Part shown: one piece after another, positions 24,656 to 38,600 of the stretch
How the letters are laid out: the number at the start of each line of letters is the position of its first letter
Position numbering within the stretch: position 1 is the stretch's first letter
NCBI RefSeq assembly: GCF_012489685.1
Contig: NC_080042.1
Span: 81,964,983-82,028,982 of the forward strand
Direction of reading: 5' to 3'
Origin: Lotus japonicus
Lineage: Eukaryota > Streptophyta > Magnoliopsida > Fabales > Fabaceae
DNA length: 64,000 nt
Notes under the pieces: model-generated
What the model saw: only the letters and a program-made list of their open reading frames with translations
Databases searched by the model: none
Told to the model about the DNA's origin: nothing
Program-made: the position numbers and the translations under genes

Positions 24656-24849
24656 TTCCACCTAAAAGCATATATGAATATCCCCATCAGTTAATGAATG
24701 AAAATTCATACAGAACTTCTTAGCTCTAAGTTAACAAATATTCATCTTGGTAGAAAAACTAGAATGAAAATTAGCAAATCAGCTAAAGTGGAATCTTAGT
24801 TAAAGGATCAAGGGCATATTTTATACTCTTAAGTCAACGTCGCTGGTTT

Positions 24850-25633
24850 TCCATTCAAAATGCAAAATGCAACAGATTAATAATGCTTGTTTTTCGAAGA
24901 ATTTGCTTTATATTGATGTATTTAGTGATTTAGTGATGTTGCACAATGAAAACCTAACCTGTATTTTATTTTTCTTCCAACTTTGAAATTGGTTAGCAAT
25001 CTTCTTCACCCAAATTTGATTCATGGGTGTATTTATTTCCTTTGAAAATATGCTCATTTCCTGGAGATTCAGTAACATATATACTAAACCACCAGTTTCC
25101 ATAAAAAATATGATTGTATTCAGTAATTCATATGCACAGAAAACATAATAAAAATACAGCTGTACAATTAGTTAAAACAGAATGAAAATAATATAACAGT
25201 GTGTGTGAGTTTATATTAACTAGATACTCAGACAAGGATAGTTGTTGTACCTGATGATGTTAAACAAAAAATCTATGTTCTGGCTGCCCAGTTCAATGGT
25301 GTGAGTGTGACCATCTGCTCACATAACAATCTTCAAGATGAAGACCACTAGTTAACAATCTGCATTCTGCACAGTTAGTTTTTTAAAATTAAAATATACC
25401 CAAAACAGGCCAACAAATCATGGACTCCGTTGAATGCAATGACAAAGTTAAACTGTAGTAAGAAAAAGATGTGAAATGAAAAATGTGGTTGGCTAACCTT
25501 TATGAATAATTTTTCTTTCAACATAGGGTAAATAAAGAAAAGTGTGCTAAAAAATAGCTTTCCTTTGTAGATGAGATCATGAAGAAAAGTTGGTAAGAGC
25601 AGAAGAATTACCTGCTGATAATCACGGCCTGGG
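24850..25633 (-). other. Spacer and possible 3'-UTR intron of the NBS-LRR gene
   Basis: No independent gene seen. A GT donor follows the NBS-LRR stop closely (CAGCAG|GTAATT, gene strand, near 25612). A second exon-like block lies at about 25245-25330 with AG and GT borders. Such 3'-UTR introns occur in legume resistance genes, but the assignment is inference. The segmental duplication shared with the PMT gene ends near 24850. Confidence 0.35.
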
Positions 25634-28600
25634 TCATGAAATTACTTTCGTATTAGCCTTAATGCGTTGGATGTGGGTAATTTTGGGCCAAATTTGAGGG
25701 TGCTTCATGCAGCACTGTTCTCCCAGCAAAGGGCATTGATAGATGTCAAGTTCAGTTAGAGAGGCAGGCAGCCTTTCTCCAGCCATGTTCTCCAGCTTTG
25801 GACAAAAATATATTGTTAATTGTTGGAGGGAGGTGAGGTGGAGAAGCCCCTTGCAATCCAATGTCTCCAGACTAGACAATCCAATTAGATATAGTCTCTG
25901 AAGGGAGGGAGGCAGCAAACCCTCTTTTGGGAAGGACTTGATCCCATCACACTCACCGATCGTGATACTGGTAAGCATGTCCATGGATGGCCATGCTAGG
26001 CCTCTCAGTAGTTTCTCGCAGTTACTGATATAAATTTCTGTCAAGCTAGGAGGCATACCTTGTTCAGGAAACGACTCAATTCTTGGGCAGTTACATATCT
26101 GAAGAGGATTCAAGTTTGGGAGAAGAGTATTCATCTGACGAGGCAATGACTCTAACTTGCTGCAATCAGAAACGTCGAACTTAGTCAAGCTGGGAGCAGC
26201 CAATCCTTCTCTTGCCAATGATACTAAATTGGGGCATCCTTTGATCTGAAAAGAAGTCAGATTTTGAAGAGGTGATTGTGACACCAAGAGAGATTCCAGA
26301 TTTGCACAGTCTGAGATGTATAAATATTTGAGATTTGGAAAAGTATCCAGTGCTAGAGACGTGAGAAAATCACAGCTGCTCTCTATTGACAGTGACTCTA
26401 GTAACTCGTGTGTCTGTTGCTGCTGCTTAGGGAATTCTAGTTCTCTACATCCCTCTATTTCCAGAGTCTTCAGTGATGCAGGTAAGCAATCCCCCGAAAT
26501 GACATCATAGACGAGCAATGAAATAATTCCAAGGATTCTAGGAGAGGGAACTCTTGCAAGTCTAATTTATTGGCTTTTTTTATTTTTATTTTCTGCATGG
26601 CGGGTGCCTTTGGGAGAGAACAAGTAAGTTGCTTACAATCATCTATCTTAAGTTCTTCTAGAGCAGGGAGGTGACTTGGCAAATCTCCCTTCAATTCTGG
26701 ACAACTTTTTAAGGTGAGATGCTTGAGTAGAGGGAAAGCACGTGGTTGCTCAGAACAACTCCACACCTTCCAACAAGGCATGTAATGAAATCCAAGAGTA
26801 ATAAGTGAGGGAAAGGGTACTGTCAACAAAGAGCCGCCATCATTATTGTTGAAAAAACTGGCATCAACCGTCTCTAACATGTTGAAAATAGAAATACTCA
26901 GGTGCTTGAGAGATGGGAGACGTCCAAGTGAAGGGAGCATAAAACAATTCTTGCAACCAGATAGCGTTATGCTAGTCATATTGTGGAAGCAATTCTTTCC
27001 AACCCAATCCGGATAACTGGTACCCCTGTAGCCTTCTATCAATAGGGACTCAAGGTCTTGGTGAGGCTCCAACTTGCAAAGTATATCCATTTCTGTTTGG
27101 GAATCCATACAACCCTCATCGGAAGACAAAGACCAAATTAGTTCTAATTTCTGAATGTGCTTCTTACCCATCATTCTTGCCTCCAACGCTTCACTACCAT
27201 TCTCAACATTCTCCAGTTTCATAATTGAAAACCATCCGTGAAGATTTGAAAGCCCACCCAGTTCCTTGATCTTGATTTCTTCATGCTTGCCCACAATGAA
27301 GTAAGGTAAATGCTGCAACTGCTTTAATTTGCCCATTCCTTTAGGCATCTCCTGTATTTTAGGAGTTTCATCAATACCAAGATAGTGCAAGTTCACAAGT
27401 TTTTGCATACCACCAGGTAGCATAGTCAGCCTACAACAAAATTCCAGCTTCAATGTTTGCAGATTGTACAAATTACACAATGCCTCTGGCAATGACTCTA
27501 TTCCTGTCTTGGATAGATCCAAATAACGCAAATGGATCAATCCACCAATAGAATCATACAATGCAGTGAAATTTAGAAAGCAACGAAATGATAAAACTCT
27601 CAAGTACTCAAGATTCAACAGATCAGTACATGGTATCTCCTCATCATTCCTAGGAGGAGAACATCCATTTTTGGTACTCAAAAACGTTCTTAGGAATTTA
27701 GAACAGCTGAGCACTCCAACATTTTCTGAGCTAGGACTACTGTAATTGATGAATGACAAATGGCGAGTTTTGCTACCAATCATAGTTTCTTCCCCAAGAT
27801 CACTACGGGTTGTTACAAGAATTTTACTTCCCCTCATCCCATATTGAAAAGGTTTTTTAAGAAGGTTCCAACTGTCATAATCTTCAATCCAAACATCATC
27901 CAATATAATGAAGAATTTTTTCCCCTTTAGCTTTTCCACCAACTTCTCCTGAAGTGAATTAAAATCATTGATTTGACAAGCTTGTTGAGTAAGTGCCTCT
28001 GTTAAAGTTTTCGTAACCCTCACGATATCAAATGCTTCAGAAACACAAACCCATGCTTTGGAATCAAAATTAAAATTTTGATTCAAATTGTCATCATTGT
28101 ACAACATTTGGGCTAGAGTTGTCTTTCCGACTCCACCCATTCCCACAATAGGGATAACAGATACTTTTTCATTATTATCATCTAACAATAACTTGATTAT
28201 AGTTTTCTTGTCTCCATCCCTTCCATACACACATTCATCTTGCACAGATGTTGATGGAATTCTACATGATGAACTCTCCATTGCAATCTCTCTGAGATCA
28301 AGACTCTCTTTTAGTTTTAATATATGCTCTAGTTTATCAACTATTTCCTTCAACCTACAAGCCATATCCCCATCTTGTGCATTGAAAAAGCGAGAGATGA
28401 AGTTAGTAGTTACCTCCTTTGGAGTTGCAGTAGCAGCTTTGGTAGAAATTTCATTCAACAAGTCATCAGCCATGTAGACAACATGTTTGAGTTCACTGAG
28501 CCAGTCTTTAACATCAGAGTCTTTGATCTGTCTCTGCTTAGCATCATTAAGCACAGCTCCAACCACTTTGAGAGTTGTCTTCAACCTTTCAAGTAAAGGG

Positions 28601-28710
28601 CCAAGCTTCTTCCCTCGGATGAAGTTGACAACCTCAGTTGAAGCAAGCTTGTCGAACACAACATTAAGGAAAGCACCCAGGAAAGCTCCACCGACCAACG
28701 TGGCTGCCAT
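25634..28710 (-). pseudogene. CC-NBS-LRR disease-resistance gene copy, internally deleted and frameshifted
   Basis: A non-TIR resistance protein of the R1/RPP13-like CC-NBS-LRR class, which would act as an intracellular immune receptor if intact. I start it at methionine 28710 (MAATLVGGAFLGAF) because the longer frame adds only a hydrophobic stretch unusual for the family. An N-terminal Rx-type coiled coil covers residues 1-140. The P-loop GMGGVGKTT is at about residue 190, kinase-2 FFIILDDVW at 266 and RNBS-B GSKILVTTRS at 294. Immediately after that the frame jumps to DLGEETMIGSKTRHLSF, which in relatives follows the MHD motif. RNBS-C, GLPL, RNBS-D and MHD are thus missing, about 200 residues, with the frame kept (junction near 27803). 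The LRR region is then split by a frameshift near 26505: frame 1 stops at 26470 and the remaining 290 residues of LRRs continue in another frame to 25634. No introns break the coding part. Confidence 0.88.
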
Positions 28711-30207
28711 GATTGCAATGCAAGAGCAAAGTGACGAGATTACAATACAGAGAAGAGTTAACACTTAACAAAAGGAAAGGAATCACTTGCAGTTTGTTTT
28801 TTTAATCGGACACTGAACAGTGAGCTTACTGATTTCACATTGGACAAGTTCGGTGGATACCAGCTGGTCATTTTGTCCCTTCAAGATGAGGCACATTGGA
28901 TAACATTCTATCTATTATTAATATATCTTTTGCTTTCAAAAAAAAATTAGTAGGATCCAAATTTATATCAAGTTTCCAAAATTCCAAAAAAAAATTCATG
29001 AAAGATAGAGAAAACTCAATTAAATTATAGTATTGTTGTAAAAAAATGATTAATGTACCATAAAATTTAAATTGGTTTAATAAAAAGTGTCAAGTTTCAC
29101 CTCTCATTTAATTCTTATAAAAAGAAGGGATGTTTTTATTGAAATTTTTTCTTTCCATACTCTAATTTAAGACCTATTTCTTTTCCATAATCATCTTAGT
29201 TTTTCAATCCCATGCTTTTCATAAAGTAAGCAGTGCAATTTATCTACTTTTCCTTCCTGAACGTTCTTAGTTTTGATCTAACGTTAATTTTTAGTTCTTA
29301 TCATTGTGGTTTGCTTTTTGTTTTCTTATGTGTGTTTGTTTATCCATTAAATTGGACGTGAATGAGCTTTTTCTCAATATGCAACAACGTTGTTCATATG
29401 CAAAACTGTCATGGAAATTGGAAAGCCAAATATCAGAACTGATTGTGTTTTTTCAACTGAAAACCAAAGATATACCCTTAAACGTATTTTACTTACTGCA
29501 GAAAAAGGAACTCTGGTTAAGGTTTGTGTTTTTGTTTTTATCAGACAATTTTTTTCAAAATGTGTTTGCCAGCCTATCTTTTTTTTTTAATCTCGACTTA
29601 AATTGATTAGCTAGTGATATAGGGGACATGAAAATCCAAGTCCTTGAATTGTACTATGCTAAAGGGGCAAACATTGAGCCATCACATATCTTATACTTGT
29701 CAAAGACACACAACTTACAAAACATAATCTGCATAATGCAAAATTGAATTAGAAATGATCATATAGAATAAAAGAGTAATGTAAAAGTACTGAAAATTAA
29801 TACAAAACGCTGCACTAAGCTCTTGTAAGGAATTCCAATTCATGTATAAAAACTGCATATCATATGCTTTTTGTGGGATCTCAAATGTTCAATTCTCCAC
29901 ATGAATTTACTTGGATATTACACAACAAAAACTAGACAAACAAGAGGGGTACCGGATACATTTGGTGCCATATAAAGAATAAGTATCTAAATGAAAATTT
30001 TCTATATAACTTAACAAAATCAGATTATTGAGTTACCAATTCTTCACTAGATAAAAACTTGTAACTTGATTCTTGACGTGTGTGTATTATGGAATGAATC
30101 AATCTTTTTGCGGAGAGTGGCTCTGAATTCGTTCCCTCTGCTTTTCTACTTGTGGAATTACGAACATAGCCATCCCCCCTCTCTCACTGCACAGGTTCCT
30201 GAGTTTG
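28711..30207. other. Spacer between the NBS-LRR and PMT genes
   Basis: No gene recognised. From about 29627 it is the 3' flank of the PMT gene and matches the copy starting near 22730. The 29300-29606 frames are short, AT-rich and not credible as genes. Confidence 0.55.
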
Positions 30208-33200
30208 TCATCTTGAACCTGAGTTGGATGCCTGCCATAGCTTTTTCTGGCATACCAACATCTTCTCTTTCTCAGCAGCATACTCAGTTTCATCTTTATG
30301 ACACATCCATCGCATACCCTTGGCCATGGCTGCAATGGCGTCCACAAAATAAGTGGACTCTCGAATGATAGCATGTCCACCAGGCCTTAAAATTCTGTCC
30401 ATTTCCAGCATCACATACTTCATTTCACATCTGCCAAATAACAACAATTGTCAGAGCAATCCTGGGATATATATTCAAAGATCAAAGTTTATGTGACAAA
30501 AAATTAGAAGTATAATATAAAACTATTTGTGTCTTTTACCAACAGGTTAAGTTTTTGTGATGGTTGGTTCGAGTCGGGATCCTCACCCACGGATGCAGGT
30601 GCAGCCAGTGTAAAAAGTGAAGTGCACAACAAATCACTTCATTAATATCTCATTTTCAATTAATCTTAGCCTTCAAATATTAAGATCAATGGATAAAATT
30701 TTGCTGGAGGGAGGCTAGGGGGAAAGTTGCAGGAAAGGATCCAAACTCAGTTCATAACATGGTATTAGAGCATCTATGACCAAGTGATCCGGCGTTTTCA
30801 CCCCATTATTCTAATAATGGTTCAGCACATGGTAGGTAGGGTCAACGTATTGCTCATGCTTCAAACCCAATATGCAATAGGCTCGTGCGTGAGAGGGCAA
30901 GTTAGAAATACAAAATAAAATCATTCATGTGTCATTTACTCAACTACTTAAACTTTTGGGATAGTAGTTTCATGACACTATAAATACCAAATTGTTAACC
31001 ATATTCATGAGTGATGAGAGTAAACCAGTTGTCAAAAAAGTCACCTGTGGCTTTCTGCACTGAAGAGTCCATCAAGATGAAGGAGGTCATAAGTCCTAGG
31101 ATATGTTGAAAAAGCTTCACACCTGACAAGTAACAAAATTCAAATCAACACTATATCATATGATATAAGACAAATACATTCATAAACAAACAACACCTTA
31201 AGGTTCAAATTCAAAATTACCAGTCATGGAAGGTTCCAATAAGGCCTCTATCAAAAACGACAGGGAGAGTATTGGGACCATAAGATGAGACCACATTCAT
31301 GACCCACAAGGGATCATTGATCAAGGCTGCAGCAAAACCTCCATAAGCTGTGTTCATGTCCATCACATTCCTTATCTTGCTTGTACCAAGGTCAGGCAGC
31401 AACTTCTTGTAGTGCGGAATCCGCTTCTTCCACTTGCTGTCATCATGGCTGAAAGTGCTAGAACTCGAACCCTGAACCCCTGTGATCCGTTCCGGAGAGG
31501 AATGCAGTCTTTCAGGCCACTTACGCATGTATGTGAGAGCTGATTTCTTGTACTTTGGATTCGGAACTACGAAACAAGGGCGGAGCGGAGTGTACCATCC
31601 TGAATCTGGTTCAAGGCTGTCATCACATTTTGGAGGGTAGCTTTCTAAAGAAAGCTTATCATAGCAGTTGTTGTCTTTAGCCTTTTGCCACACAGCAATG
31701 TCATCCTTTTTGTTGTACAGTTTGAAGCACATTGAAGTCAGCAAATCTTGCAGCTTGTTATAATCTGATCTTTGCTCTCCAATGGTTGTGTTCCATCCAC
31801 GCCATCTACGCTCATAGTTCACCGGTGGACCAGACAAAACCCAGAATCCACCAGGACGAAGAATACGGTGTATTTCAAGTAGATAAATTCCACCTGAAAC
31901 CATATATGAACAATAAACATTTAGAGGGAAACTTCTTAGCTCTAAGAAGGAGGAGTAATCAGAAAGCAGTTAACAAAAAGTTATCTTGGCAGCAAAACTA
32001 GAATGATAGTTAACAAATCATCTGAAGTGGAATATTAGTTACTCTTATCCATCTGATCAAGAGCATATTTAATACTCTTATCCATGATCACTTATCAGGC
32101 CAGGGAAAAATAACTCATCAACATTGCTGGTTTAACATTAATTAAAAGAAAAGTAATGAAAATTTTGAATGGTAAGATCTGAAAAAAGGAGATGCCAATA
32201 ACAACCTAAAAGTGATTCTGGTATATGAGAATTGATTTTAAGGCTCCCAAATGAGCAACCAAACACACTATAACTTGTTAAGACTGATTAGAAAGAATTA
32301 ACTGTCATCTACAACAGAGGTATGGAACACCAAGTTTAAGAAGCCTCATGCTGGTAAAATTAATGACAACATTGCATACACAAGAATTAGTTCAGTTTAA
32401 TTGCAAAAAATTAAAATCCTTTGAAGAATTACCAAATTCTGTCCAAGGGATAAGGCATCTGGAGCAATGAGCCATGTCAAATGAATTTGATGGGAAAGGA
32501 AGTCTCTGTGTGGAGATGACACCAAGAACTGCTGGGATACCACGTTCCAAAGCAAATTGAACCTGAGCTTCATGGTTATCTCTTGGGGCAAGAGAAATTG
32601 TGAGAATCCCACGATCCAACAAGTCACCTCCCCAGCTAGCAACCTAAAACAAATCAGAGTTATGTAGATTAATTGATTTAATCACAAAACTTAGAAAAGA
32701 GGAAGCTATCACATTCATAAAATCAATATTCAAATATTAATAAAATGGGTGACCGAGCTTTTCATTAGACAACAGGACAAATAGTACGTACGACAATGGA
32801 ATTCGGATTCCTTGCAGTTAGGGAATCCTAAATTCACTGAAATTGGGAGTTTGTGAGCATTGGATCCTGGTAGGACTGCTTTGGTTTAAATAGGTTGATT
32901 TTAAGTGTACATTAACCTCTTTAATTCGGAACTTGATTAAGATCTGAGAGTCACAGACCCCTAACATTAATGTATGTAAGTTCTGTCCTTGATTTAACTC
33001 CATTTGTCTATCACATGATTGAAATTTATAACTGAAATTAGGTAGTACTAAAAGCATATTCACATGGAAGTCAGAAAAAGGCAAGTATAGGAGGTAGAAC
33101 TAGTAATAAATGTACAAGGAGTGTTGAGAAGATATAAGTAAAACTCACCCCACAACCAGTATCAATTGCGGTTCGAACAGTTCCATCTTTCATTTCTGGG

Positions 33201-34175
33201 ATCAGATCTTGCATTAAATCAACATACTCACCAACACCATTGGGGAACATAGTACCCCCACCAGGAAAGAGAAATTTCTCCCCTTCCTTTCTCAACCAAT
33301 GCTGATTAGATTTCTGCGTGTTGATCCAGTCATATGGAACATTCCTGACATTGGTAACGGGAAAACTTGTCAACATAAATATCAAGAGCAGGCAACTTAA
33401 AATCAACTCAACTAAGATCTTGTTTAGATGCGGACCAAATAACACTTATTGAAACTTATCTAGTGGATAAGATCCAATAATGACTCTCTGGTCCGCATCC
33501 AATCGGGTTTTGTATATTATACCTGTACCAACACTCATCTCTACTCTTTGGCCATCTGATTGGAGGCTTGTATCCAGATGGAGGAGGAACTAAGCATACT
33601 TTCCTCTCAGAAATTGGAGGGCAATGGCGTTCCAACAAAGTAAGCCTATAGGTGCCATACTTTCTCCATCTCTGTAAAATCAAGCATATGCTCAATCTTC
33701 AACAATGAAATTCTCTTCTACAAAGACTACAACATTATTAGTGCATGTTTGGAAACTCTTACACAATTGATTCTGAATCCAAAACTAATTTGAAGCCAAA
33801 ATCAACATCATTAAGTAGCTAGCTTTTGTTGTCATAATTGATTTTGAGGAAAGAAAAACTGATCCAAACTGCTATAAATGGACTAGTATTAGTTAATAAT
33901 ACCTTTGGATCTGTGCAAGGGGTGTAGTCTTGATCATCAGTGCTGCATTCTGGGAAACTGATGGTTCTGATTTGCAGAGAACCTGAGGGCTGCCTAGAAG
34001 TGTCAAAGGTTTTCTGAATGGTGTTGACGACAACACCATCCTTTCCAGCATAGAAGACTCCACCAAGATAGAAAGATAATCCACACAGAGCAATCACAGT
34101 GAATACCAAAGTCAGAGACCGGTTCTTATCCGGATTGTTGTACGGTTTTCCATCTTTATCTTTATGATGCTTCAT
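30208..34175 (-). CDS. PMT21: Probable methyltransferase PMT20/PMT21 (ERD3) type, Golgi type II membrane protein
   Basis: Seven coding exons: 33903-34175, 33523-33671, 33149-33344, 32433-32643, 31221-31893, 31045-31122, 30208-30430. Phases agree at every GT-AG junction and the product is 600 aa, the length of Arabidopsis PMT21. The N-terminus has a short cytosolic basic segment ([18 protein letters not shown]) and then one membrane span ([20 protein letters not shown]), giving the type II topology of Golgi enzymes. Family signatures (DUF248, Methyltransf_29) follow: CTDPK, YERHCPP-like [27 protein letters not shown], the SAM-binding motif [54 protein letters not shown], the second domain [16 protein letters not shown], and a C-terminal [11 protein letters not shown]. 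The family is thought to methylate cell-wall polysaccharides, mainly pectin; the substrate of this member is inferred only. The PMT20/PMT21 split is not certain. A degenerate 3' copy lies at 23308-24655. Confidence 0.93.
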
Positions 34176-34200
34176 GGTCCAAGAAACACTCCACTCACTA

Positions 34201-35650
34201 TCTGCAGAAACACAAAATACTAAACTTCAGTCCAAACAAAGAAGCAACATCCAGAATCATAGCCTCACTCACCAAAGGGAAAACCACTAGTAACATATTT
34301 GAATCAACTTCTATTTCCTTAGAATCAATTTTGAAACTCAGAAGCTACTACTCACAAAAGCTTCTTAACAGAATTGATTCTGGCTCTAGAATCAATTGCG
34401 GAAGGATTTCCAAACATACACTAGATCTAAATTACCAAACCCTCTTTGGCACAAATCCACACTCTAATTAAATAAGTATAAGGCCACAACAATTCAGATC
34501 ACAACCAAGAATAAAAGAAAACAAACAAGGTTGAATAATTGCTACAAGAACCAGCAAAATCCCCCAACCTGAACAAAATGACAGACATGACACAAACTCC
34601 AATGACAGATCCAAAATTGGGAAAGAGAAAAATGAGATTGATGATTGATTTCAGCTGGTCAATACTAAACCGACCATTAAAACGACATAGGATAAAAAAA
34701 AGTAAGATTATATGAAATCTGATTCTCCTACCGACACAAGCTATTCCCCACTCCAAGTCACATTACCTTTATGATGTTCACATGGTATTGGGGCCCAATT
34801 CCAACCCTCACTGACTCAAAAAAAGGCAAAAGAAAACGCTGGATCTCACATCATGCCTTGTTATGTTCCAATATACGAAAAAAGGGAAAGTGTATCACGT
34901 AGTAGTAAATTAGTAATGTCAATGTCAACATTTCTTGACATGTAAGAAAAGTTCTTATCATCATGAACTTGTCAGTGATTCTTCCTGATCCACCATGTTA
35001 TGTTGTTCTGAACCACCACCACCAATGGCAACAACCAAAAAGAGCAAAGACACACACCATTGAACACAGAAAAGAAACACAGCTTTCCTTTTATCCAATC
35101 CAGGTGCTGTTGATTCAGAGCACAAAGAAGGAACACACACAACACAATAACTCATTTTTTAAATAAAGGAAAGATCTTTTCCAAATTTCTTGGAACCCCA
35201 TCTCTAGTTTCATTGTAAAATGCGAAAAAACAAACATCTTTGAGAAAAAGCACACAAGACTCACTCACCAAAAACATGATAAAAACAGAGAAAAAAACAG
35301 AGGACACAGGGGATGGTGTTCAAATCCAATGAGATCTTGATTTTCAAAGAAGAAGAACATAGAAGATAGAGCAAGTACAGAAGAATATAGATAAGATAAC
35401 AAAAGAAAGACAGAAAATGGATGAAATTGCTAGTATGTACCCTTGTTCTTGTTCTATGATTCTTCTCTGTTTCTCTATGACCCTGCCTCTGGTTGAAGGA
35501 ATCTGAAGAGATGAAAAGGGTGCTTCTGAATCACACAGGTATGGAATGTGAGTGAGAGAAGAAGGAGTGAAAGGCCAAGGTTGAAGGGGAAATAAGTCAG
35601 ATTTGTGTGTGAGGCTAAACTAGACTTAGCTCCACCATTTATACAACTAT
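34201..35650 (-). promoter_or_regulatory. PMT21: 5'-UTR intron, leader exon and TATA box of the PMT gene
   Basis: Upstream of the ATG (34175) an acceptor TCTGCAG ends an intron that starts at a donor AAGG|GTACAT at 35440. This gives a 1.24-kb leader intron (34202-35440). The leader exon runs from 35441 to about 35610. A good TATA box (GTATAAATGG on the gene strand, 35637-35643) lies at the expected distance upstream. Small frames inside the intron are not credible genes. Confidence 0.65.
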
Positions 35651-38600
35651 TTGCTCGCCATGTGCCTCGCTGTCCCCTGTTTTTGTCCCCTGTTCCTTCC
35701 TATTTCGTCTTTCTCTCTCTCTCTCTTAAATCAGATCATTAAATATGTAAGAAAATTAAAAGTTACCATCTATGGAAAATTGGAAACCTCTTTTTCTTCA
35801 ACAAAAAAAAGAAATACTAGTAGTATTATGAACTTAATTGATTGTAATTGCCAATTTGCCAAATATTTCTGACTTTTTCCCTTTTGACCTCTGCAAGAAC
35901 ATCGTTTCATATTTTTATTAATAATTAAATAAAAAATTGTTCGTCCCACACTTCATATTTGGTTATTTGAAAGTGTAAAAGTCGTTTACAGAGAATCAGT
36001 GTATATAAATTATTTTCTGAAATAAGAGTTTGAAGATTGTGTACTCATAATAAGAGATAAATTTTGATATGCCCTTATGTGAACCCCTTTTATACTGATA
36101 CCAAATCGTTTTATATTTCATTAGTCCAATTGCTCATAAATATTTACATGATTTTCTTTATTTTGATTAATTTAAAATTTACTTCCAAACAATTATTAGA
36201 TTTCAATGTAAATAAGTTTTATACCGGTAATCATACTCATAAAACAATTTTCTTTTAGCTAGCTTTTTTTTAGTTTTGTTACTTTTCCTCTTGTAACAAA
36301 AAAAAACTCATAATACATAATCTCTCATATTAAATTTTGGAATTAATATAGATATATTACGATTTTGGCCAAGGCTCACCATCACTATAAGAGATAGGTC
36401 ATTTACGACTGGGCAAAAATCTATCTACAATTAACTGATGTACTCACGTTTGAGCCGTCATAACAGCTTTTTATTCTAAAAAAACATTTTACTAACGACC
36501 TAAGTCATCAATAAGTAGCATCTCATGGCCGGATAGTTAGGAAAATTTGGAAGACCGAATGATTCAATTACTTTAACGGACCATGTTCCAAAAGTACAAG
36601 TTATCGATAAATCGATCAACAACAGTAGTAATAGCTTTGTACAACTTAACAACGGTCAAAATTGTCGTTAAAACATGAATGACAAAAATCGTCAATAACC
36701 TATGTATTCGACTTGGGGCGTCACTTTCACAATACTTTTTTTGGTACGTGTTAGTTATTTAAACACTGATAAAAAAGAATCTTCACGAGACAAAATTCTA
36801 TAAAAAAAAAAGGCAATTTCTTTGGAACCCTTTTTAAAATGGAGGGTTCTATACCACAATGGGTTTTTTAAAATTTACAAATACGACATTTGTTTGGTAA
36901 AAAATGAATTAAATGGTATTATACCCTCTTATTTTCAATGGGTACTGGAGCAATGCTAAAAAAAATCCATTTTCACGTCTGCAAACAAATTAAAGTCACG
37001 ACGCTTTAATTGTACGGAGTAATAGAGTATTAATTTCATTACTATTTATTTAATTTAATGAGAAAAAGAATGAGGATGATTAATTCATGGCTGGCCTTGT
37101 CTCCGGCGGTGCTTTGCGGTGAAAATGACTCTTGTCTCCCTCCAACACATGCAGTCACGAGCAGTACGATTGATTGATTCTCTGAATAACTTGACATATA
37201 TATATAAGCTTCACCAATATATATATATAAGTGTGTTGTTAATTTGTTGAAATTAGTGTGGTAATTAATTTTTTTAAAGTTATAATATTAGTACTGTAAT
37301 ATGAAAAAGAACTTTTGTAAAAAGTACGGTTAAATATGTTTTTTCGATTTTAAGATTTTTCTTCTGCATGAAAGTGAGGTTTCATTGAAGTCCTCACTCA
37401 CAAACTACACGAAAAAGCTTCACTAATTGAATTAGGCAAAATTGATTTTAAGAAAAAAGAATCCAAGAAAGGGCTATATTTTATCTTCCATAAAAAAGTC
37501 TTGTCATCGAGTATTACTTAGAGGTTAGAGCACCCATTACTTATTGGCTTACTCGTCTTAAAAGCTAATAGTCTGGGAATAAATTAAATAGGTTAGTGAT
37601 GAGATGTTCACTAAAGTAGGTTTTTTTTTTTTTAAATCACTAGAGTAGGTTAATAATACAAATGTTGGTATACTATTGAGATCTAATCATGATTAATACC
37701 TGAATATATATAATAAATAATGGAGACTTGAATAAACATGTTAATTTTCTAAAACTAGTGTCATTATTCAAATTCAGGAAACTAAGCCATGCTTGTCATG
37801 ATAACACTACCATTTCTACCTATTTCCATGATCACACACAAATTTGGTACTTTAACATAATTAAATTTTAGATAAACTAAATCACATTTTTTTTTCTCTA
37901 GCATAAATTAAAATGAGCAGGGATTCAAGTTCGGGTTGCGCAATTTGAACCGCATACTAGTAGGGTGATCCGCTTCAAAAAAAATCTGCCGATTTTTTCT
38001 TTAAAAAGATTTTGTAGGAGAATTTCCAATAATTTATTAATGTACTTATTTTAGAAGAAAAGTTTGCAGAAAAATTCATAGAAATTTTTTGCTGCAAAAT
38101 CTGTTGGAAATGAAAAACGGCCACAAATTAACCACCCTTAATTTTTTTCCTGGGATACATTGTCTGTAGTATTTAGTGGTATATACGAAACAATCAATTA
38201 ATGTTGAAGTTCACCACCAACAATACCAAATACCAATGGCCAATAATGGCATAAACTAGGAGGAGGCAGGGTGATTGTTCAGATTCATCAGAATTCACGT
38301 TCGTTACTACATTTGTTAATAAATCCATGTCCGTCACTGACGGTGTTGTGCTTCTGCCCATTATTTTTCTGAATTTAATTTCACTGACATCAACAAAACA
38401 AGCCCCATCCTTTTTAACAATATAATTCTGTGTCTTCTTGAGGTTTGTGAGCTTTTAGATGCGCTTTTCTTGTATTTTATTCTTATGTCGGTCTTGTAAC
38501 TTCTGTTCATGTTCCTCAAAACACGTTATTTGTTTCACCATTCTCATTTTGTATTATTTATTATATAGATACAGTATAGTAACAAATAGCTGGGGAGAAA

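Noticed and set aside
28088..28477. 129-codon plus-strand frame
   Set aside because: Lies opposite the conserved P-loop region of the NBS-LRR gene; no family features of its own.
31732..32001. 89-codon plus-strand frame
   Set aside because: Opposite PMT exon 5 and its intron; shadow.
36380..36720. CACTA-type element (CACTATAAGAGATAGG start)
   Set aside because: No matching inverse end or 3-bp duplication was found; only a vague resemblance.
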